NCBI GenBank assembly: GCA_050084985.1 | Contig: JBITNC010000001.1 | Location: 149,668,001-149,732,000, forward strand | Reading direction: 5' to 3' | From: Nageia nagi | Lineage: Eukaryota > Pinophyta | Length of the DNA: 64,000 nt | In this document: in pieces, positions 48,083 to 59,949 of the stretch | Position numbering within the stretch: position 1 is the stretch's first letter | How the letters are laid out: each line of letters opens with the position of its first letter | Notes under the pieces: generated by a model | What the model was told of the DNA's origin: nothing | The model's database searches: none | Seen by the model: the letters and a program-made list of their open reading frames with translations, nothing else | Translations under genes and position numbers: made by a program

Positions 48083-51000
48083 TCAAACTTCACTCCCCCT
48101 TGAGGGCAACTTCACCAACCTGAGAGAATCCCTAAGCTTGCTGAACTGAGCTTCAGGAAGGGGCTTGGTGAATAAATCAGTAGAGTTTTCAGTAGATGGA
48201 CAATACTCTAAGTGTATGATGTCATCTAGAACCTTCTCCCAAATAAAATGGGCTTGGATTTCCACATGTTTGGTTCTCTGATGGAACACAGGATTCTTAG
48301 CCAAAGAGATAGCTGATTGATTATCTGAAGAAATAAGAGATGGACCATTTTGCTTATACCCAATTTCGTTCAGAAGATGCCTTAGCCAAATAGCTTCTTG
48401 GGCGGCAATAGACATGGCTCGATATTTAGCTTCGGTGGTAGAAAGAGTCACAATAGGTTGCTTCTTGGAAGCCCAAGAGATAGCACCTGAACCAATGCTG
48501 AACACATATGCAGAGGTTGATTTTCTATCATCTCTATCTCCCCCATAATCAGAATCTGAGAACCCTGAGAGAATAATTGAGGGCACTTTGGAATACTTAA
48601 GAGCAAGATCCTTTGTCCGTGCCACATACCTCAAGATTTGCTTCACAGCATTGAGGTGTTCAACATATGGGTTTTGCATGAATCGTGCCATCAGATTCAC
48701 TGCAAAGGTAATATCAAGACAAGAGATAGTCAGATACAGAAGACTACCGATCAATTACCTATAAGCTATAGCATCAGCCAACTGAGAATCTGAGCTCAGT
48801 GATACAATGATTCTAGGAGAAATAGGTATTGCAGCATATCTACACTCCATTCCAAACTTTTGTAAGATGTCTGATATATACTTAGATTGACTAAGATAAG
48901 TACAATCTTTGTGTTGGTATACTTGCATCCCAAGATAGTAATGCAATAGACCTAGATCAGTTATTTCAAATGTTGCCTTTAGTTTGGATATGCACTCTTG
49001 GATGATTTCAATATTGTTACCTGTTATGAGAAGATCATCCACATAAAGGAGAATTAAGACCACGTCTTTTCCTTGATTGAGTACATAGAGATCTGAGTCA
49101 GAGAAGCACTTGGAAAAACCAATATCTGCAAAGAATCTTGAAATTTTCTTGTACCATGCTCTAGGTGCTTGTTTAATTCCATACAAAGACTTCTTTAGCT
49201 TGCACACAAGAGACTCTTTTCCTTATGGAATAAATCCTTCTGGTTGATTCATGTAGATTTCTACATTCAAGTCACCATTGAGAAATGCACTCTTGACATC
49301 AAGTTGGAAAACTTTTCAACCTTGAGCTGCAGAAAGAGCAAGGATTATCCTAACAGTAGGCATCTTGGCCATAGGAGCAAAGGTTTCCTCATAATCAATA
49401 CCATATTTCTGAACGAATCCTTTGGCCACTAATCTTGCTTTGTATTTTTCAACTTCTCCATCAGAGTTGTACTTGACCTTGTATATCCATTTATTTCCAA
49501 TCACATTTTTTTCATTGGGATAAGGAACCAAATCCTAAGTTTCATTTTTCATGAGTGCCTCGTACTCAACTTTCATAGCTTCCATCCAACACTCTTGCTT
49601 GGAAGCTTCTTTGAATGTTGATGGCTCATTCATATTATCAATTTTGGCAAATAAGGATTTATTCAAGGTCATACTTCTTGTAATTCTCTGAGCTGGAGAA
49701 TTTTGCTCTTGTGGTGACTTCCCTACATGATCATCCAACCAGTTAGGTGCAGGCATAGAATCTTCTGAATCAGACACCTCAGCATGAGAATTCGTATCCT
49801 CAGGAAGTTCATTGAACTTGACATCCCTAGAAACAAAGACTATTTTATGGGATGAGGAGTAGAGCCTGTAACCTCTATGCTGATTATCATACCCCACAAA
49901 GATGCATTTTTTTGATCTTTTATCTAGCTTCTTTATTTTCTCTGAGGTAATGAAGGCAAATGCATCACATCCAAAGACCCTGAAGTGTGAGATGTTAGGT
50001 TTCTTTCCTGTCCATGCTTCGTACAGAGTTTTTCCTTTAACTGCTTTAGTAGGACACCTATTTAGGGTGTGAATAGCAGTGTGAACAACTTCTCCCCATA
50101 AGAAACTAGGAAGGTTACCCAACATGCATCTTGCCATTTCCATAATGGTGCGATTCTTTCTTTCAGCAACTCCATTTTGCTGAGGGGTGTAAGGGATTGT
50201 GAATTGTCGCTTGATCCCATGTTTAACATAATAGTCATTAAACTCATTGCTATTATACTCACCCCCATTATCAGATCTCAGCATTTTGATCTTGAAATCA
50301 GTTTGATTTTCAACAAGTGCCTTGAAGTCTTTAAATCGATCAAAAGTTTGATCCTTGTGCTCAAGTAGATAACAAAATGTCATCCTACTGAAGTCATCAA
50401 TGAAGGTCAGAACATAAGAAGCTCCCCCTAGAGACTTAGTCTGAAATGGACCCATAAAATCTGAATGCACAAGCTGAAGAGGACGAGTAGACCGAGTTGC
50501 CTTATCCTTTTCAAACTTTTGCCTATTCATGTTTCCAAGAATGCACCTTTCACAAAGACCAATTGTGGGTGAAATATTAGGTAAACCTTCCACAAGTTCT
50601 TGATTTTTCATATCTTGAATACTCTTGTGGTTAAGGTGCCCTAATCGTTGATGCCAAAGATTACCTTTTGAACACACATTTGTAGCAAGGCAAATTTTCG
50701 AAGGTACTTGATCCATAATATAAATGTCATTTTTTACTGATCCTTTCATCAAAGTGGCAAGTCCTTTCTTAACACACCAGGAGTGTGAGGTAAACTCAAA
50801 TGAGCATCCTTTCCTTATAATCTGAATTACAGAGATAAGATTCATCCTTAGCTTAGGCACATAAAAGACATTATCAAGCGCCTTTCCATGAATCTTCACA
50901 TTCCCTATTCCTTGAACATCAAGGACTGTATTATCACCTATCACAACTGTATCCTTGTTGTACTTATGAAAATTTTCAAACTTATCCTTTTCATAACACA

Positions 51001-51976
51001 TGTGATTAGTGCATCCTGAATCAACAATCCAATCATTGGAAATAGTTTGAGTCATCGAGTAGTAGGCAACAGAAGCAGCATGCTTATTCTTCTTTTTATT
51101 ATTGAAATTTCTCACATCTGTATTTCCCTTGCCTTTTTGAGCAAATTTCTTTTTGCGATAATCATACTCTTTGTGTCCAAATATGCCACAAAAATTACAA
51201 TTCCTATCAAACTTTTCCTGCGGTGTTGGTTTGCTTGATCCAGCTTTATCATTTCTTTGCTTGAAGTTACTGTGCTTCCTGATAGTAGATGAGGATTTGT
51301 TATCTTTGAATTTATAATGTTTGAATGTCTTCTTGAAAGGAGTTTTGGTTGCTCCTAGAGCAATGCTATTATCCTTTAGAGAAATGTTCAACATTTTCTT
51401 GTTCAAAGTTTCCTCATGCTTCAGAAGGAGTCTAGAAAGATTATCAAGGGAGATGACATCTTCTTCATCATCGAGCCTAGTCTCCATAACTGTGATAAAG
51501 TTACTGAACTTTGTAGAGAGGCTTTGAAGAATGATGAAGACCATGAACTCATCATTGATCCAATTGCACCCACAGCCAACCAGTTGTGTCCTAAGGTCAA
51601 TGATTTTGTTCAAGTAGATTGAGGCACTTTCATCTTCTCCTTGACGATATTGCAACAACTTTTGTAGAATGGTGAACCTTCTTGAAAATTTGGACCCAAG
51701 GTAAATTTTCTTTAGTCTATCCCAAGCTTATTTTGCTGATGTCGAGGAAGAAATCATGAGAAGGATGTCATCTGAAACTGCATAATAGATCATTGAGGTT
51801 GCTAACTCATTCTTTGAGTTGTAAATTTCAAGGGCCTTCTCATCTGTAGGAGCAACTAGATCTTCATTTACTATCTGCGGTAGCTTCCTTGCCTGTAACT
51901 CAGCTCTCATATGAGGTTCCCATATGCCGAAGTTGGAACCATCGAGTATGTGCTTAGGTATGAAGGTTTCAACCAT
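48083..51976 (-). pseudogene. Element E gag-pol polyprotein, one frame with five nonsense codons
   Basis: A single frame of about 1,298 codons from ATG 51976 (MVETFIPKHILDG) to TGA at 48083, the usual length for copia polyproteins, with no frameshift. Stops at 51728 (AK*AWDRL), 49535 (KNET*DLV), 49316 (AQG*KVF), 49223 (FIP*GKE) and 48755 (YR*LIG). Domains: gag core; zinc knuckle CNFC...H with final Cys to Tyr; protease DSG (about 51020); HHCC; integrase with D, D and E (HSD, SDNGG, VAER) at D-D-35-E spacing; RT with YVDD at 49045-49034; RNase H with DSD, then TTEAKY where the active-site Glu is Lys, and SDNQSA. Reverse transcription and integration would be its role, but this copy cannot make a full product. 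Confidence 0.93.
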
Positions 51977-54900
51977 TATCTGTACAAAAATAAATATGCA
52001 ATAAGAATGCAAATTTTTACAAGTTTTCATCTATACAAATCAAACATAAGTAAACATGTCCCACATGTGCAAACTTATAACCACGATCCATAGAGGAATA
52101 AAGTTGGGGTTGTTTTCTTGTATAGAATTAGACCTTCACCTAGATGCCCGCAAGGTGGAGCCCAGGTACTACCAGTCCTCAACTAGTTCACCTTGGTCAG
52201 TAATATACTCTCACAAGGAGAAGTACCAACTATTTTCCAAGGATCCGACGTATCTTGGACCGACCATTTTAATTATCTTGATTAAGGTTTTCAATTTTCC
52301 TCCTAGGTTATCAGGATAATCCCTGAATGGACGTGCGGACATGTGGTATCACTACACATGCCTATCCACCTAATAGATTTATGTCCAATCCAACAGAGGT
52401 CTTAGGGGTAATTAAGACGAACTTACCACCACTCGGGTCTTCGGACTAAAAGGGCTCCAGTCTGCCCTGTCCTCACCTTGTGGCTCCCCAAACAAGTCAT
52501 GTTGTGGAAGAATACGTGCGGATGTGTTCATTTTAGGGGTTACTTTCAATATTTACGTTTTGCAAGTATAAGCAAATTGTGCAAAAAATATAAAGTAATG
52601 TAAAATTGCATCATCCACACGAGCTTGAAAAACCTTAAAAAAGTCCAATGGGTTTTGTACTAACCCTAAAGGACTTTTACATTTTGTATATTTTGCTCAA
52701 TTTATTTAAGCACTTAATGAATTAAAAAGAACTAAGTCCTACTTAGTATTTAATTCATAACATGCATTGTTCCATGACTGAAAAAAAATTAAATAATCAT
52801 GCATCATGCATTATTTAACTTAAAAATTTAAGTCCTAAGCATGTTTTATTCTTCAAACAAGATAAAGATACATGCATCATAAGTCTAGCATGCAATATCT
52901 AGATAAAGTTTACAAGATAAATAGACATGCATCACAAGTCTAGTATGCAAGATCTAGATAAGGTTTACAAGATAAAGAGACATCTAGCATGCAAGATCTA
53001 GATAAAATTTAAGTAAAAATTATACCAATTCCCCCCTTTTCACTTAAAGTTTTATCCCTAAAAAAATTGTATGCTAATACTTGTCTTATAAGTATGCATT
53101 TTAAGTAAAAAAATTTCCCTTATTTACTTAAAAAATAGCATGCTTAGACTAAATTACTATGCTTAGAAAAAAAATGCTAAGAGGTTAGCATTAAAAAATT
53201 GCATGTGCACCTTAGTAATTTAAACATGCAATTTTGAGTAGAATATTAGAAATATTCTAAGTACTCCTAAGTGCACTTAATGGGAGCAATTGACTTGTAA
53301 GCAAGTAAGTAAAAAAAATTAAATGCCTAAGAAGTATATGTGTGCAAGTTCTAATAGGAGACCCATACCCCTACTTCATGCAATTTTAATGCTTTGTCTA
53401 CCTTAAGTACTAAAAAAAATACTCCTAAGTCAAAAAACAATTAAATGCTTTGTAGTTGTAAAATTATGACCCCCCCTTTTTCTTCCACCAAGAAAAGCAT
53501 ACGTTGCTTTTGGAAGAGCAAAAATGCAAGTAGTCAACTAAACAAACTTAATGCATTTAAGTGCATTAAAGTGACTAAGAAGACTTGCAAGAAGTTGGCG
53601 GCCATCAACCTTGACCGTGGGAAGGAGGAGGACCTTCATGGAGGCACTAGAAGACAGCTAATGGAGAGAGTTCAAGGTCAGCAATGGAGGTGATGGTGAA
53701 GGAGGAAGATGAGGCTTACACAGGAGGCTGGCCAGAGAGGAGGAGCTTAAGAGACTGCTGCACTCGAGGGAGACCAGGAGAGAGCAGGCTTTGAGGAGAA
53801 GACTACTGCACGTCATGGCTGGCAAGAGGCTGTGGGAGTAGCACGTGAGAGGGAGAGAAGATCAGGCATGAGGTGCAGTCGTGGCATTTTATGGCTTGCA
53901 ATGTTCGTAGGATATACACATGTTAGAGCAGAGAGAGGAGGAGGCACACACGTGAGGGAGACATGAAGGTGTGCAGAGTGAGACCACCGCGCTACGTGGA
54001 GGAGGCTGCGAGGGAGGCATCTCGTCAAGCAATTTGCAAACATTGAGTGAATTGCTTAATGCCTTTCCAGTGTCTGGATCCTAAAGTCTGAGGTCTCCAT
54101 CTTTACTGCCACTAACAAGCTGCTTCCCATCTGGTGACCATGCAATGCAGAGAACCCAATTCCTGTGCCGAGCTTTAGCAAGGCCCTGAGCCATTCCCAT
54201 AAAAACTTTATCTGTAGCATGCACTTTGTCAAACAATTCACATGCTTGATTATTACATTGAAAGACTGTATCTCGATGAGGCATTTTGTCAACCAACTCG
54301 CGTACCTTCCCGCTGTAGAGGAGAGGAGGAGAGGTCGTGAGGGAGGAGGCTGCGCTCGATGGGGAGGCGGAAGACCACCGACGTGGCATTTTGTCAAACA
54401 AAATTTTAATTTTATTTGTAAACTGTAAATAAAGTTAAGTTAAATATTTTTTGTTAAATACCTTTCTCCCCCTCCTTTTTTTCAACAATAACAATAATAT
54501 CCCCATATTTGCTTTAAAATTTAAAAAATTGCCTCTAAAAATTATTTCCCTCTATTTGCATTAAAATTTTTGCAAAAAATAAGACAATTTAGAGAAGAAA
54601 TAAAGTATTATGTAAATATTTCAAAACTTGTAAATAAATTCCTCCACTTTATTTCAACAATAACATATGTAAAAAATTGCACCTTCCTCTTTTTTTGATA
54701 TTTTTCACAAAAGACTATTGTAAAAAAAAACTTTTCAATAAGATGCTATCATAATATATTTTTGCTCACAAAAAAGGCATTTTCTTTGTACATTAAAAAT
54801 AGATTACTAACATAAAATATTGTTAGTAAGAAGAGAGTAGCAAAAATATATTATGGTATTTGAAGTTATTTTTGCTAAGACATTGAGCTAACATAATCAT

Positions 54901-55055
54901 ACGAAAAATTAGTATCATAATGAACTTAGTTAAAGAAGGATAGAAGGTTATACCTTTGCAAACCTTTTACCTCACAATGAAGATTAGGATTAAGATCTCC
55001 AAATTTGAGAAGGATGAAGAACCTCCAAAATGTAGAAGAAGAGCTTCCACACCAA
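51977..55055 (-). other. Element E leader between PBS and gag
   Basis: About 3.1 kb. The gag-proximal part (52130-52510) is conserved with B and A. 52600-53530 is AT-rich with ATGCATG and GATCTAGATAA repeats. 53580-54410 is GC-rich, includes Pro/Ser-rich frames and a WD40 fragment. 54420-55050 is AT-rich. No intact ORF with a start, so the leader is probably untranslated. Confidence 0.7.
54040..54165 (-). pseudogene. Captured WD40-repeat gene fragment in element E leader
   Basis: Minus strand: NWVLCIAWSPDGKQLVSGSK, DGDLRL, then TAG where a WD Trp is expected, then DPDTGKALSNSL. This is one complete WD40 blade (GH-less, S-D dipeptide and W position recognisable). Wording is closest to plant Notchless (ribosome-assembly WD40) proteins as I remember them. 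It lies in element sense in the leader. The flanking frame (LLDEMPPSQPPP downstream, MFDKMPRRWSSAS upstream) is low complexity and not from that gene. The element family probably picked up a host exon. Confidence 0.7.
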
Positions 55056-55068
55056 GCTCTAGATACCA
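55056..55068 (-). other. Element E primer-binding site
   Basis: GCTCTAGATACCA on the plus strand, two bases from the LTR; complements initiator tRNA-Met with one extra base. Confidence 0.82.
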
Positions 55069-55070
55069 AT

Positions 55071-55571
55071 TGAGAGAATTAGCACTACTCTAATTCCCAA
55101 GGTCCAAGAGTATAGAAAGCTCAATCACATTCAACATGTAACATCTACAAGCTACTAACACATTCACACAATATGACACCAATATAATGTGGTTCCTCCC
55201 TCCTTGGGAGTACATCCACAACTAGTTCTCTATTCTCAATCTATGCACTTCTTACTACAATTCTCTTCCTCTCCTACACAACCTAATAGAGTAATCTTAC
55301 TCCAAAACTTAGATGTGTTTACAAGAGGAGAGGCCCTCTATTTATAGCTTGAGAGCACCTCCCTAACCTCCCTTTAACCCAAGGGTAAGGTTAGGGTTAC
55401 AATAAATGTGTGACCTAACTTTAACCTACCAACTAACCCCATGGTTAGGTCAAAGTCCACACATAATAAAGAATTCAATTAATCCCTTAAGGTATCTACA
55501 TATCTTTTAAGTGATTAATTGAACTTACAAGGAGTTTAGATATTCACAATATTTCATTACAAATTCTAACA
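55071..55571 (-). repeat. Element E 5' LTR (501 bp)
   Basis: TGAGAGAATTAGC ... ATTCTAACA. In element sense it carries the AC-element/telobox cluster and a CTATAAATAG TATA box (complement at 55338-55347), as in B. Followed by GAAAG, the right target duplication. Confidence 0.92.
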
Positions 55572-55576
55572 GAAAG

Positions 55577-56385
55577 ATGATATTTATACTAAAGGATTAG
55601 AATAAATGCTTGTAACATCACAATTATTTGATTGTCTGATTTCCAATGTAAGAAGAAAATTGTGAAAAGTATCAAAGATTATGTCAAGTGAAATAAGAGA
55701 TAGATTTAGCAAGGATAATTTGGTTAAGTCAATGATTATTGTGCACCCAATTTTTTGATAAATAGATAGTATGAGTTCAATTTATAAGAAATATGTTAGT
55801 AATCTCATGAAACACTTTTGTCAACGAGTTGAAATCAATAGTCTTAAAATTCTAGGTATTTTGGATAGAAAGCAGTTGACAGATCAATCAAACCAATTTG
55901 GTGTTACTATGTATGAACAATACAAGTAGTTGAGTGAACAAAATAAAAATAGCTCAATAGTAAGATTATGAGATAGATTATATCCAAGAACAATACTGTA
56001 AACATAAATAAGTCAATATTTTCACCTATATGAATTATGTCAAACTATGATTTTAGGATCAGTTGAAGATGAATAGGTTTTCAATGCTTTGGCTTATATT
56101 AAATCAAAAGTTTACAATAGATTGGATAAGAATTTGAAAATATGTTTAAGACTTTATATATCTAAATAAGCCTTAGATAATTTTCCATATGATAGAGTTG
56201 TTTCTACATGGGATTCGATTTCAAACAAGAGAGGAGCATCAAGGATTGATTGTGCTAAAGATGGTGAAAATAGGGAAGTAGAAGTAATTCAAAAATATGA
56301 GTTTTACTAACAAATTGTTGAAAATAGACTATTTCAAATGCAAGAGGGAGATGGAGATGAAAATGAAGAAATTCCAAATGCATAA
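55577..56385 (+). pseudogene. hAT-like transposase, C-terminal part
   Basis: Plus strand: IDSMSSIYKKYVSNLMKHF, ILGILDRKQLTDQSNQFGV, then SVEDE*VFNALAYIKSKV, where the conserved acidic Glu region is at 56062-56073 and the following Arg is TAG. Then NRLDKNLKICLRLYISK, ALDNFPYDRVVSTWDSIS and an acidic tail (QEGDGDENEEIPNA) to a stop at 56383-56385. The hAT C-terminal dimerisation region is complete. Six or more stops make it non-functional. Confidence 0.82.
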
Positions 56386-57009
56386 TTTTCTTTTAGTTTT
56401 GTCAATCATTTTTATTATTGGTATAATATGTTTCACTTTCATAGAGATTGAAACTTAAACTATTATTTGAACTATTATTTGATTATATAAAATTATAAAT
56501 GAATTTTTTAATTTTAATTTCCAAACTTTATATGATATGATTAGCATGTTGTAAATTGTACATGATATTTTTATCATACTTTTATTTTTTTACAAGTTAG
56601 CATTTCAATTGTAAACTAGATGTGATATGATACAATAATTACAATTTAGTTGCAAAAACCATAGCTAAACATGATGTCGGTTCGATTGCATGCTATTACT
56701 TTCAATCCAGCTACATGTTATTGTAGTCGGGTTGTATGCATGTTATTGCAATAGGCCCAGCTTCAATAACATGCACCCCACATTTAGCAATATTCTAATT
56801 TACTAAACAACAAAACCTATAAAAGGATAATAATATCAATATTCAAAAGCATTTAGCAATCATCAATTTCCATGATTTTAACAAATGTCACATAATCAAA
56901 ATTCAAAATAATATATATAAATAAGTTATATAAAAGTCTTTCAAATAAAATGGCAAGCCTCTCACATTGCCAATTTTCCAAAATGATACAACTAAACTAA
57001 AAGTAAAAA
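56386..57009. other. Spacer between convergent genes with a vestigial 26-bp array
   Basis: Mostly AT-rich. At about 56655-56790, three to four degenerate units (TTCGATTGCATGCTATTAC, CAATCCAGCTACATGTTATTG, GGGTTGTATGCATGTTATTG) follow the 26-bp period of the left array. No gene. Confidence 0.6.
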
Positions 57010-59740
57010 AGTTCCCCCACTTCAAGCTGATGGTTTTTGAGTCGAGGTTGATGCTTTTGCATGCTCTTTAGTTTCTTCTCTCCCAAATACATTTTCCTTT
57101 TATAGGTCGATAGAAACTAAATCCATTTTCAAAAGTAGATTAAGGTCTTCCTTTGTTGGATCAACATTACTGGGTTGCATAAACAAAGTACTCTCATCTT
57201 TCTTCTTCAATAGAATCTTGTAATCCATGTTCTATTCTTGGATGATCAATTTTAAAAGTTGATTTTCCTATTGAAGTTGAGCAACATTTTTTCTCTGCTC
57301 TTTCAATTCAAGTAGGAAGGCCTTTGCATTTTTGAAATGTTACTGCATCACTTTCATTGTGTTCTTCAAATTTTCATATCTTGCCTCCATTCAAAATTAA
57401 AACTTTTAGTATAATTTTAAAATATGAAGAATACTAAAAAATCATAAATTTAGTTCTCATTATTAAAACTTACATCAGCTCTTTGCTTTTTTGTGTTTGA
57501 TTTATTAAGTAATTTCTGATTATATGTCCATTTATCAAAATAAACTTGGGCTTCAGCATTGATATTTTCTAGTCTATCCAAAGCCATGTTCAGAATGTCA
57601 TCAGTTGTACTTTTTTGGAATTTAAAACTCCCCTCCTTTGCATCTTTTATCAAAGAATCGATGACACTTAGGATATGTGCAATGGCCTCATACAACTTCT
57701 CCCTGCAAATGTGATCGTGATACCAAGCATTGATATCTTAGATCAAAGTTTTCGCCTATTTTTCCCATACAATTAATTTTTTCAAATCTAGAATGAGAAA
57801 TTGATTCACATTTTTCAACATAGACTCTACAACATCTAATGAATTTTTAAAATCTAATACTTCATCTCTTAAGTCTTTAATTGGCTTTTCTTAAGATATC
57901 GAGGGTGTTTCTTATCTATCAATCATCATAGTGGGTTTAGGCTATTTGGACATAGGTTGCTCTCATCCAATTACATTTTGTGCCTCAACTGGTTGTGCGC
58001 TATCAACAATAGGTGTGCCAAGAAATCTGCAAACATATTTTCCAACTTTGAATATTTCAAACTATCAATCTCTATATTGCACAAACTATCATCTAGCACC
58101 TCGAGGCCAAAATGCGCATGGGGAAAAGTAACATGACTATCAACTTTAAAAATCTCTAGACAACTTATTCCTAGTGCTTTACTTGGTTGAGGGACACTTC
58201 CTCTCATTCTTTGTTATTTCTGTGGTGGTGGTGGTGGTAATAAACATTTACCTCGTCGTAGAGGTATTTTCTGACAAGTTCCTACAAAAATGAAATGCAA
58301 TATAGTTAAATCCACCAAACATTTTATAAAAAAGAATAATAAAAATAACTTAATTAATAAAAATTTCTTACCTGATGATTGAGATGATGGTGTAGTAGGA
58401 TTGGCCTAAACATTAGGTCCATGAATGACTTGCAACAAGGGTATATCTTGAACCATTATTTCAGCAATCGAATCTACATTCAAGAATTTTAATCAATTAC
58501 AAAAATGATTCTAGTTCCTAAATACAATTTTAATATTTACCTTTCTTCTCTTGCATGGGTGTCACCTTTGATTGCTGTTGAGTAGGAAGGGAAGATTCCT
58601 CTTCAACATCCTCTTCTGCTATCTTAGAATCAATTACATGCATCTGTCTATGAGTCTTACGATGCTTCTAAGAATCAATTTGAGAACTAGGAGCTTGAGA
58701 TGTTGTGTCTGATTCTCCTTGAACTTCTTATGGCTATTTTCCTCTCACAGCAACATCCCTTCTATCCTTCACAGCATCAACTCTTTTTTGAAATAAAATG
58801 CATTTAATTAATACTATCAAAATAGATAAAACATTAAGATTTAAAAAAATTCTATTAAAATTGCATGAAAGGATATTACAAACCTGCAACTGGATAGGAG
58901 ACAAGCATATCTTCATAATCAATTGATGGTGTGATGTAGGTATTGGTGTTTCTTCATAATGCCTCATAGTATAGAGCAAGAATGAAATTAGTGGTATGTA
59001 CCTTTCTCACACCTATTAGTTTTCTTTAATCAACTCATTCTTTATCTTAGATGAAATATAAGAAGACTAGTCATATCGAGTTCCATCAAAGGAATGTATA
59101 AGACAAGATATTACCCTAAAAGGCATATTGCCTATTTTTCCTTGAAGAATCAATCAACTAGTATAAATTTCCATGGAAGCCCTAAGAAATTCATTCTTAA
59201 TCCAAGACATCAGAAGACCACTTTTCACCTTGTTCGAAATCACTACAAATAAAATAACAAAGTTTTGAATATTTAGAATGAATTAGTTGAATAAAAATTA
59301 AACTATAAAAATAAATATGTATTCCAAAAAAAATTCATACCTTGTAAAAAATATATATTTACATTATAATGCTATTCAAGGTAGCATTTATCTTCATCAC
59401 TAATGAGTATACTAAAATGCACGTGCTCTCTACCTTGAAATGGTAATCTGATTAAGCGAGCTATGTCCTCAGGGTTGAAGGAGAAAGTAAAATTCTTCTT
59501 CTTTTGTGTCATAGTCATCGAATTATTGTTTATATCATAGTTCTTAACAATATTCTTCAATAGTGCATTCTCGAAAGGAATTTTAAGAATATAAATCAAC
59601 CCATGTAAAGATGTGTTGTGCACCCATTCCTTAGTTGAATCCTTCATTTGGTCCAATAGAAGGATCAAATCGTTGGTTGGGTGACACTTGAAGTTAATAC
59701 CCTTTCTCCTAACTCTAGATCCACTATAGCTACTCGCCAT
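57010..59740 (-). pseudogene. Unidentified multi-exon gene, degenerate, convergent to the hAT gene
   Basis: Starts at ATG 59740 (MASSYSGSRVRRKGINFK), with exon 1 to about 59341 (strong donor AAG|GTATGA) and one in-frame stop near 59372. Exon 2 from 59242 after a TTGTAG acceptor reads VKSGLLMSWIKNEFLRASME and ILQGKIGNMPFRVISCLIHS with two stops. Later pieces: 58979-58734, 58207-57971 (LGISCLEIFKVDSHVTF) and 57695-57450 (coiled-coil-like, MYEAIAHILSVIDSLIKDA). Exon 1 resembles hypothetical plant transposon-associated proteins, but I cannot name a family, and no catalytic motif is seen. Later exon borders are guesses. Confidence 0.5.
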
Positions 59741-59949
59741 TGCCTAATTATTCGATAGAATATTTCCTATTAAGTTTGAAACCCTCTTTTTAAGGTTCCT
59801 TTCCTTGCTTTAAAATGATACTCGTTCAAATGAACTGAATTAAATTGTATCTAGGCTATATATAGAGGGGGCATTAATTGCAATATATATTGGGACATGT
59901 GCCATCATCGTATTAGTGTATAGAAAACACCATTTACTACAAGTGCATA
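59741..59949 (-). promoter_or_regulatory. Possible promoter of the minus-strand gene
   Basis: On the minus strand a TATATATAG-like box complement (CTATATATAGAG, about 59855-59866) lies about 115-125 bp upstream of the ATG at 59740, between the gene and the 26-bp array. Motif evidence only. Confidence 0.35.

Larger units (their letters stand above)
46366..55571 (-). mobile_element. Element E: 9.2 kb Ty1/copia retrotransposon in the hAT gene
   Basis: 3' LTR 46366-46858, PPT rc, 3' UTR with stem-loop array 47341-48037, gag-pol 48083-51976, leader 51977-55055, PBS 55056-55068, 5' LTR 55071-55571. LTRs differ by about five substitutions and one 8-bp gap by eye (about 1%), so it is the youngest complete element here. 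Same family as B. It supplied the 8 kb duplicate at 37813-45836. Confidence 0.94.
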
